DNA of 64,000 nucleotides from positions 100,830,759-100,894,758 of the forward strand of contig CM061070.1 in NCBI GenBank assembly GCA_030762895.1, in the 5' to 3' direction. Position 1 is the stretch's first letter; every line of letters starts with the position of its first letter. Under the pieces are notes generated by a model, which saw nothing but the letters and a program-made list of their open reading frames with translations, was not told the origin of the DNA and ran no database searches. The stretch comes from Sophora flavescens. Its lineage: Eukaryota > Streptophyta > Magnoliopsida > Fabales > Fabaceae. Positions 57,625 through 64,000 of this stretch are shown piece after piece. A program made the position numbers and the translations under genes.

Positions 57625-57876
57625 TTTACGGCGACTAATAGGCGAGGGACGAACATTGCACTTTCACCAGTTTTGGATCGTATAGCCAGAGCTATGCAAG
57701 CGTAGGCGGAGACTCTCCGTCAACTGAATGGGAATGAAGGCATTCACTAATGGAGTGGTGGCAACCTAGGACCCTAAGCACGTGGGACTTTTCGAAATCA
57801 AGAAGAATAATCCGCCATCATTCCGAGGCAGTTTAGATCCAAAGGAGACTGAATTTCTTGAACTCGTACAGGTGAA
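57625..57876 (+). pseudogene. R9 Gag remnant
   Basis: The reading is broken by stops and a frameshift. It gives NRRGTNIALSPVLDRIARAM, then DPKHVGLFEIKKNNPPSFRG and SLDPKETEFLELVQ, the start of a gypsy capsid (FxxNNPPxFxGxxDPxxA). The rest of Gag is deleted; the text jumps to the protease within about 15 bases. Confidence 0.65.
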
Positions 57877-57881
57877 AAGTT

Positions 57882-58079
57882 ACTCTATTGTTTGATTCAT
57901 GAGAAACACATTCTTTGATATGTCTTTCATCTGTGAAATTTGGAGTTACCTATCTTTCGTTTGTCCTTTGATTCATGTGTTTCTACTTCTATGGGGGGAT
58001 AATCTTATTTCTTCAGCTCTTGTTTAAATTGTTTCTTGTGCATCGGGACGTGCCTTATGTCATTGATCTTATTTGTTAT
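57882..58079 (+). pseudogene. R9 protease, first part
   Basis: The frame reads LFDS-stop-ETHS, where functional relatives have LFDSGATHS. A TGA at 57899-57901 therefore sits in the catalytic motif. The text then follows the family to HRDVPYVIDLIC, where R10 is inserted. Confidence 0.7.
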
Positions 58080-59313
58080 TGATCAGCCTCTGGCTCATCT
58101 AGTTTTATAGCTAGTATGACCGTGGTTTTGTGCTAATTTTATATCATTTTCACCCAAATTAGACTTGATTGTCCTTAAGTAGTATTTTGAGTCTGTAAAG
58201 TATTTTTAGGTTAATTTAGTTGATTTAGAGTTAAATAAAGCACTTATGCTATTTTCTATTTTCAGGTTAATAAAAAGAAATAAATCTGGATCTTTCGCCC
58301 CGCGAGAAGGATGTTCGCCTCGCGAACCAGAAGGTGACTGTTCCAGAAATTGCCAACCACTCTGTCTCGCCCCGTGAAACATGACTCGCCTCGCGAGTAA
58401 TCCAACCCTGAAGACCAAAAGTCAGCACGGTTTATGCATGTTAAAGGTCACGGCTGTGACAGTTTGGAATTTGAAGAGTTTCACCTCGCGAATGATAAGC
58501 TCGCCTCGCGAGAATACCAAAAGTTGAAGATTCGCCTCGCGAGACAGCGTTCGCCTCGCGAGTCCGCTGATTCCAGATTCTGTATATAAGTCAGTTTTAG
58601 ACAGAACTGAGGGAGAGCTAGTAAGCTGGCTAGTTTTAGTCAGAGTAGTAGTTAGTCAGAGTAGTAGTTTTCAGTAGTTTATTTCTTTTCTTTTGTGTTT
58701 ATTTATGTAATGGAGAACTAGTCTCCTAGATTAATCTACTGTAATTGGTTTCCATTACCACACTTGAGGTTCTGTGATTCCTGTTTTCATTTGCTTTTCT
58801 CTTTTCAATGCCATGTTATACATTTCTGTTTGTTATTTCAGGAGTGTATAGTGTTGTGTTGATTCATTTCGGTGATGTTATGTTTCTATACTTAATCGCG
58901 TTTGTTATTTCGCGTGTGTTCGTTCATGTTCGTTTGTTCATGAGGGCTTAACCCCGTTTGTTATTTCGGGAATAAGAACATATATCTGTAGTAATGATTT
59001 TGTTTGTTATTTGTTGCTACAACCGGGAGGGGATTAGAATCTGCTTAGGGCTTGGATTTATATGAACCAATAATGGGAAACCGAGAACAGTAGGTTGATC
59101 GTTTCTTAGCATATTTGTTAATCTCTTAACTGCTCTGTTTTTATTGCTTTGTTTTCTTTATTTTATTTCAATTACTCAAAACCCCCCAAAACTGATTTTC
59201 TGTTAATAACAACACCTAAGAGTCCTTGAGAGACGATACTTGAGTTGTCGCTTCCCTATCTACATTATTTTGTAAATGCTCGTTCTTTTTGGCGCGTGGC
59301 GACAGCGCGACCA
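58080..59313 (+). repeat. 5' LTR of R10
   Basis: 1234 bp. CGCCTCGCGA motifs lie at 58310-58560, followed by the TATA box at 58583 and a TAATGGAGAACTAGTCTCCT palindromic segment near 58708 that is conserved in all LTRs of the family. Confidence 0.93.
58583..58590 (+). promoter_or_regulatory. TATA box in R10 5' LTR
   Basis: TATATAAG follows the CG-rich motif cluster by about 25 bp and is conserved at the same place in the 3' LTR (about 62546). Confidence 0.6.
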
Positions 59314-59318
59314 AAAAT

Positions 59319-59336
59319 TGGCGCCGTTGCCGGGGA
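59319..59336 (+). promoter_or_regulatory. Primer binding site of R10
   Basis: TGGCGCCGTTGCCGGGGA, exact complement of the tRNA-Asp 3' end. Confidence 0.87.
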
Positions 59337-59434
59337 CTCTTGTTGTGTTATTAGCAGAAAATAAATAAATAAAAAAAAAATCTTTGCTGAATTAGTTTTG
59401 TATGCTTGTCTGGTTGTGAATTTTAGTACGTCCC

Positions 59435-60646
59435 ATGGATAATTATATGCAAAATTATGTGCCTAATGTTTATTATGAGCAACCATGCATGTATTATCCT
59501 GACTTTAGTGAACCACCACCATGCACAAATTATCCTAATTTTGTTGGAGGTTATGAGTTTAGTAATGATTTTGGTATGCTTGGAGTGAACAATTATCCTA
59601 GCCAAGTAACCACCTCTGCACCTTCCGGACCTTCACTAGAGGATCTGTTCAAGCAAATGACTGCACAAATGACTGCACAAATGGAAGCAAGCTTTCAACA
59701 AATGGCACAACAAACTCTTGAATTTCAACGGAGGATGGAAGCAAGTAATCTTGAATCCCAACAGAGGAGCGAAGCTGAATCTCAGAAGTTGTCCATTCTA
59801 ATTGATCAAATAGTCGCCAACTCGACTGCACTGCTAACTCCACAGTCCCTTGAAGAACATACAGAGTCACAAGTTATTCTTGAAGATACTTCTGATGATA
59901 ATTTTGATAATACTTCTGTTGATGAACTGTGTGTTGAATCCCTTGATTCTAATGCATGTGCTGATTGTACTGGCACTGCTTTGTGTATAGATTGTTATGC
60001 AGGTTTATTCTTTTCAGGAAACATAGAAAATGAGGATCAGGAGGATCAAGAGGACATCTGCTTCACCGTGCTTGAGGATGATGAAGAACCTTTGGAAGTA
60101 GATGATTCAATTAAATCAAATGCATGTGTTGAGAGTGATGGGGTGGATGAATTAATTGCTGAATTTCCAGACATTCAGAATTTTACTGATTCAGTTTATT
60201 GTGATATATGTACTGACTCTACTAACACTAACATTTGTGTGGTGTGTGCTGAAATTTCTGCATGTATAGCAGGTGATAACTTTGTTAGTGCAGTGAATGA
60301 AGAACTTGCAGAAGTTGAAACAGCACCAGTAACCCCAGCTACTTGTTTACCACCTCCCACTGTGGAACAACCGGTAATGGAATTCAAGCCACTGGATCTT
60401 GCACCATGGCCAGTCCAAGGGGTTGAATCCCAATTTTATTGGGAGGATTTTGTTGAGAAAGCGGTCATCTTTGACCTAAGAGGGAGTGAGAAGTCCGCCG
60501 CACTGGAAGGAGTCACCGTAACTGTCAAGCACTCACTCCCATATCAAGGCTGCAAGTTATGGAAGCATGGAATGAACTCCCACCCTTTGGCTATCACTTG
60601 GGCCTTATGTTACAAGCAATGGGATCCTAGTGGACCACTTCAATGA
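59435..60646 (+). CDS. R10 gag-derived protein with CxxC pairs and conserved C-terminal block
   Basis: This intact 403-residue frame starts MDNYMQNYVPNVYYEQP. Its N-terminus matches the R5 and R7 Gag start, but the capsid core is entirely deleted. A helical segment follows (SLEDLFKQMTAQMTAQMEAS, about residues 68-130), then an acidic region with two pairs of CxxC motifs: CADC/CIDC near residue 178 and CDIC/CVVC near residue 256. A Pro-rich linker leads to the C-terminal block APWPVQGVESQFYWEDF, GSEKSAALEGVTV, LPYQGCKLWKHGM, ITWALCYKQWDPSGPLQ. The CxxC pairs could bind zinc; that is inference. Survival of an open frame while polymerase is absent suggests a role in cis, for example RNA binding or packaging, but no function is proven. 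Confidence 0.8.
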   Translation: MDNYMQNYVPNVYYEQPCMYYPDFSEPPPCTNYPNFVGGYEFSNDFGMLGVNNYPSQVTTSAPSGPSLEDLFKQMTAQMTAQMEASFQQMAQQTLEFQRRMEASNLESQQRSEAESQKLSILIDQIVANSTALLTPQSLEEHTESQVILEDTSDDNFDNTSVDELCVESLDSNACADCTGTALCIDCYAGLFFSGNIENEDQEDQEDICFTVLEDDEEPLEVDDSIKSNACVESDGVDELIAEFPDIQNFTDSVYCDICTDSTNTNICVVCAEISACIAGDNFVSAVNEELAEVETAPVTPATCLPPPTVEQPVMEFKPLDLAPWPVQGVESQFYWEDFVEKAVIFDLRGSEKSAALEGVTVTVKHSLPYQGCKLWKHGMNSHPLAITWALCYKQWDPSGPLQ

Positions 60647-62042
60647 GTTTTTTCTAAACCTTTTCCTTTTAATTATGCCTTACTTTATTTCTGTTTTGTT
60701 TTTAATAAAGCTCCTGAATAATTTGAGAAGCTCAGGAGTTGTGTTGAGTCTTTTGTTGGCAAGTTTGATGGGATTTGATTAATTTTTGCATAGATGGATT
60801 GCATGAGTTGACTGTTTTCCCCCTAGGATTTGATTTTTTTTTTTTTGAAAAATGATCCCCATGTGATTGAAAACTGAACTTTGAGATTTTGTTATGATGG
60901 CATGATTTACGATAAGTTTAGGGTGATAGGAAGCACACACTAGGGATAGAATCTCTGTCAAACAATTTGCATGAATGTCCAGGTGAGGTTTTGAGCCTCC
61001 AACATGTTTTCTAACTGTGTGAACTCACTTTAAAGTTGCACTTTCTTGAATTTGCTTGAGTCTCTTTTTGGTTTGCATGATTATGTGTTTGCTTCAAATG
61101 ATTTAGGCATTTTCTTTGTAAATAGCTACTTAGCCTAAAATAACCACCCTTAATGCATGTTCCTTAGTTAGCCCCATTGAGCCTGATTAGCCTGTTAATT
61201 CTTGATGACCTTATGTTATGAGCCTAAAATCCGAAAAACCATGTTAACCCAATCTTAGGATTAGGAGAGCATGGAATCTTAGAAAGAGAAGGGTTGGAAG
61301 AAACTAAGTTTGGGGTGGCTACAATGTGTAATGTGTTGTTTGGGATTGAGAAAAAGAAAAAATACAATAAAAAGGTTGGAGTCAAAGGCCAAAAGAAAAG
61401 GAAGCAAAAAAAAAAAATAAAAAATAAAAATAAAAGTATTTGAATAAAAAGGCTGTAGTCACCCAAGGCAAATGAAAAGATGAATGAGAAAAGGAACTTG
61501 AGTGGAAATTCATTGTGTTGAAGTGTTTCATGCTCTCTTAGTTCCTTCAGCCTAGTTCCTTTGTATATCCTACCCTTAGCCAGGCCCTATTACAACCCAT
61601 AAAAGACCTTTTGATGTTGCATGCATGTTTTCTGTGGGAGCCATTTTGAGATGAAAATCAAATTTATGGGAAGTGCTCTTAAAAGTGAAACTGAGTGAAA
61701 TGTTGTTAGCCTGACACCAACTGAGCGATTGAGTGAACACTAAATCCCCTTGTGAGGAAGGCAGTTGTTTGAAATTGGTGATCTCCCTCTTGTGTGTAAC
61801 TTGGATCCCCTGCTTAGATTAATGATTGTTTGAATGATGAAATTCTCAATTGTTTAGAATGAATGATTGTGGGGATTACTTTGCTTGAAAGGGGGGAACA
61901 TTGAAGAAAATTATTTTGATGAAGTGCTTGAAATTTGTGCGAAAGTTGATTGAATCCTTTGAGCTTGCCAGGTCTTGAGTCTTTTTAAGTTTTTGAGTTG
62001 TAGTTTGCTTGGGGACAAGCAAAGTTTAAGTTTGGGGTATTT
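60647..62042 (+). other. Conserved 3' noncoding region of R10
   Basis: About 1.4 kb without an ORF, collinear with R7 and R5. It contains GGAAGCACACACTAGGGATA near 60930, an A-rich tract at about 61350-61440 and GGGGACAAGCAAAGTTTAAG at about 62012-62031 before the 3' LTR. Confidence 0.68.
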
Positions 62043-63279
62043 TGATCAGCCTCTGGCTCATCTAGTTTTATAGCTAGTATGACCGTGGTTTTGTGCTAAT
62101 TTTATATCATTTTCACCCAAATTAGACTTGATTGTTCTTAAGTAGTATTTTGAGTCTGTAAAGTATTTTTAGGTTAATTTAGTTGATTTAGAGTTAAATA
62201 AAGTACTTATGCTATTTTATGTTTTCAGGTTAATAAAAAGAAATAAATCTGGATCTTTCGCCCCGCGAGAAGGATGTTCGCCTCGCGAACCAGAAGGTGA
62301 CTGTTCCAGAAATTGCCAACCACTCTGTCTCGCCCCACGAAACATGACTCGCCTCGCGAGTAATCCAACCCTGAAGACCAAAAGTCAGCACGGTTTATGC
62401 ATGTTAAAGGTCACGGCTGTGACAGTTTGGAATTTGAAGAGTTTCACCTCGCGAATGATAAGCTCGCCTCGCGAGAATACCAAAAGTTGAAGATTCGCCT
62501 CACGAGACAGCGTTCGCCTCGCGAGTCCGCTGATTCCAGATTCTGTATATAAGTCAGTTTTAGACAGAACTGAGGGAGAGCTAGTAAGCTGGCTAGTTTT
62601 AATCAGAGTAGTAGTTAGTCAGAGTAGTAGTTTTCAGTAGTTTATTTCTTTTCTTTTGTGTTTATTTCTGTAATGGAGAACTAGTCTCCTAGATTAATCT
62701 ACTGTAATTGGTTTCCATTACCACACTTGAGGTTCTGTGATTCTTGTTTTCATTTGCTTTTCTATTTTCAATGCCATGTTATACATTTCTGTTTGTTATT
62801 TCAGGAGTGTATAGTGTTGTGTTGATTCATTTCGGTGATGTTATGTTTTTATACTTAATCGCGTTTGTTATTTCGCGTGTGTTCGTTCATGTTCGTTTGT
62901 TCATGAGGGCTTAACCCCGTTTGTTATTTCGGGAATAGGAACATATATCTGTAGTAGTGATTTCGTTTGTTATTTGTTGCTACAACCGGGAGGGGATTAG
63001 AATCTGCTTAGGGCTTGGATTTATATGAACCAATGATAGTGGGAAACCGAGAACGGTAGGTTGATCGTTTCTTAGCATATTTGTTAATCTCTTAACTGCT
63101 CTGTTTTTATTGCTTTGTTTTCTTTATTTTATTTCAATTACTCAAAACCCCCCAAAACTGATTTTATGTTAATAACAACACCTAAGAGTCCTTGAGAGAC
63201 GATACTCGAGTTGTCGCTTCCCTATCTACATTATTTTGTAAACGCTCGTTCTTTTTGGCGCGTGGCGACAGCGCGACCA
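62043..63279 (+). repeat. 3' LTR of R10
   Basis: 1237 bp, nearly identical to the 5' LTR, followed directly by the GTTAT duplication. Confidence 0.93.
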
Positions 63280-63480
63280 GTTATCTACGTCTGGGTTAGA
63301 TGCTATTCTTGGTAAAGAGTGATTGTCGTTTAGACTTGTTGTCATAAAGTACTCTAATAGAACTATTTTTATTTTTGTTGCCTCTTCACAACCAATGTCT
63401 ATTGATCCATCGGTGTCAACCCTTATTGTATTTGTTGTTTCATCTAATGAGTGCATAGTTGAGGGAACTCAATGATCGAT
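63280..63480 (+). pseudogene. R9 protease, second part
   Basis: After the R10 duplication the text gives SGLDAILGK (relatives have LDVILGMDWLS) and later SNECIVEGTQ, which fits the end of the gypsy protease region. Removing R10 joins DLICYL to SGLDAILG apart from a one-base frameshift, so both parts come from one element. Confidence 0.62.
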
Positions 63481-63486
63481 ACATAC

Positions 63487-64000
63487 TGTAACGCCCTTCG
63501 TTACATTAGTATCCCAAATTAATTTCAATAAAAATCCTTCAAAATATTTAATTAAAAAAACACTAGTCATAAAATTTTTCTCAAATAACTAAGTATGAAA
63601 ATACCTCGTATTAAATAAAATAATATTATTTACAAAATATTGAAAATTATCATTAAATCCAATCATTTGAATAAAAATTAAAAGCCTCAAAACCGGGCAT
63701 CTAATTACAATCTGAGAAAAATAGTATGTAAACCAAAGAACGCCGTCCGCATAATACTCTAAACCATACTACATTACTAACCAACTAGCTAATCTAAGAT
63801 AACTCTTCAGATCTCTGGATCCTCAACAGCGATGTCCTCGGGCTCTGAAAACAACACTTATAATGAGATATAAAATCCCAGTGCACAACAATACATTTAT
63901 AAAATGTTTCAAAAATAGTGTTGTTCTCAGTCGGTGCGGTAACCGGAAAAACTGTCCATGGTATCCGCTAATTTCCCAAAATAATATATAAATAGAATAC
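63487..64000 (-). repeat. Inverted copy of the R9-type LTR, running off the window
   Basis: Starting TGTAACGCCCTTCGTTACAT, this is the reverse complement of about 56959-57460, the 3' half-kilobase of the R9 LTR, with small differences. On the minus strand its U5 end is at 63487, but no primer site follows into 63486, so the adjacent DNA is not the interior of a normal minus-strand element. Its other border is beyond the window. Confidence 0.85.

Larger units (their letters stand above)
58080..63279 (+). mobile_element. Athila-like non-autonomous retrotransposon R10
   Basis: The LTRs are 58080-59313 and 62043-63279, both starting TGATCAGCC and ending GCGCGACCA. The duplication GTTAT lies at 58075-58079 and 63280-63284. 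The primer site at 59319-59336 is a perfect tRNA-Asp complement. The LTR copies differ at only a few places by eye. One uninterrupted ORF and a conserved noncoding 3' region fill the interior. The length is 5200 bp. This is the most intact member of the R5/R7/R10 family in the window. Confidence 0.95.
55309..63486 (+). mobile_element. Tekay/Del-like gypsy retrotransposon R9, decayed and split by R10
   Basis: A 2152-bp LTR (55309-57460, TGTAACATCC ... GGGCGTTATA) is followed by a tRNA-iMet primer site and remnants of gag and protease. R10 is inserted in the protease. After R10 the protease continues from 63280 to about 63480, and an inverted LTR begins at 63487. Long LTRs with an iMet primer and an LFDSGATHS/LDVILGMDW protease pattern fit the Tekay/Del chromovirus lineage. 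The rest of pol and a same-orientation 3' LTR are not present. Confidence 0.75.

Overview
The window looks like repeat-rich nuclear DNA of a flowering plant. It is AT-rich, has GT-AG introns in gene remnants, plant-type LTR retrotransposons primed by tRNA-iMet and tRNA-Asp, and a CACTA transposon. A eudicot, possibly a legume, is the best guess from the element types, but the sequence alone does not fix the species. No intact host gene was found. Host material is limited to a fragment of an MA3-domain translation factor (132-752) and a fragment of adenine phosphoribosyltransferase (12503-13297).

Layout. 1-1199: MA3 fragment joined to the tail and 3' LTR of a Ty3/gypsy element. 2042-9197: a CACTA element (T1, TSD AAC) with palindromic subterminal repeats and a decayed multi-exon PTTA/Ulp1-type gene but no TNPD-type transposase. 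9374-9524: a short MITE. 12503-13297: APRT fragment. 14115-19129: a deleted gypsy element (R2, TSD GTCGA). 20033 to about 54180: a five-level nest. LTR R3 is split by Tat-like R4 (21339-54124, TSD ACTAC). R4 is split by Athila-like R5 (22529-49323, TSD TGCAT). R5 is split by minus-strand Athila-like R6 (24377-45767, TSD TTACC). R6 carries two independent insertions: Athila-like R7 (29278-35043, TSD CTTCC) and copia R8 (37030-45321, TSD GCGAG). 55309-63486: a decayed Tekay/Del-like gypsy (R9) split by Athila-like R10 (58080-63279, TSD GTTAT). An inverted copy of the R9 LTR begins at 63487 and runs off the window.

How it fits together. R5, R7 and R10 belong to one family. They have related LTRs of about 1.2-1.3 kb, a tRNA-Asp primer site, a single gag-derived ORF with CxxC pairs and a conserved C-terminal block (GCKLWKHGM ... 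ITWALCYKQWDPGG), and a conserved noncoding region of about 1.4-1.5 kb before the 3' LTR. None encodes polymerase, so they must borrow enzymes from elsewhere. R6 has gag-protease only. R2 keeps gag and a reverse transcriptase remnant with a broken catalytic box. R8 is the only element with a recognisable reverse transcriptase, RNase H and integrase, and it is frameshifted and lacks most of gag. The CG-rich palindromes in the Athila-type LTRs also occur in the CACTA leader, which none of these assignments explains.
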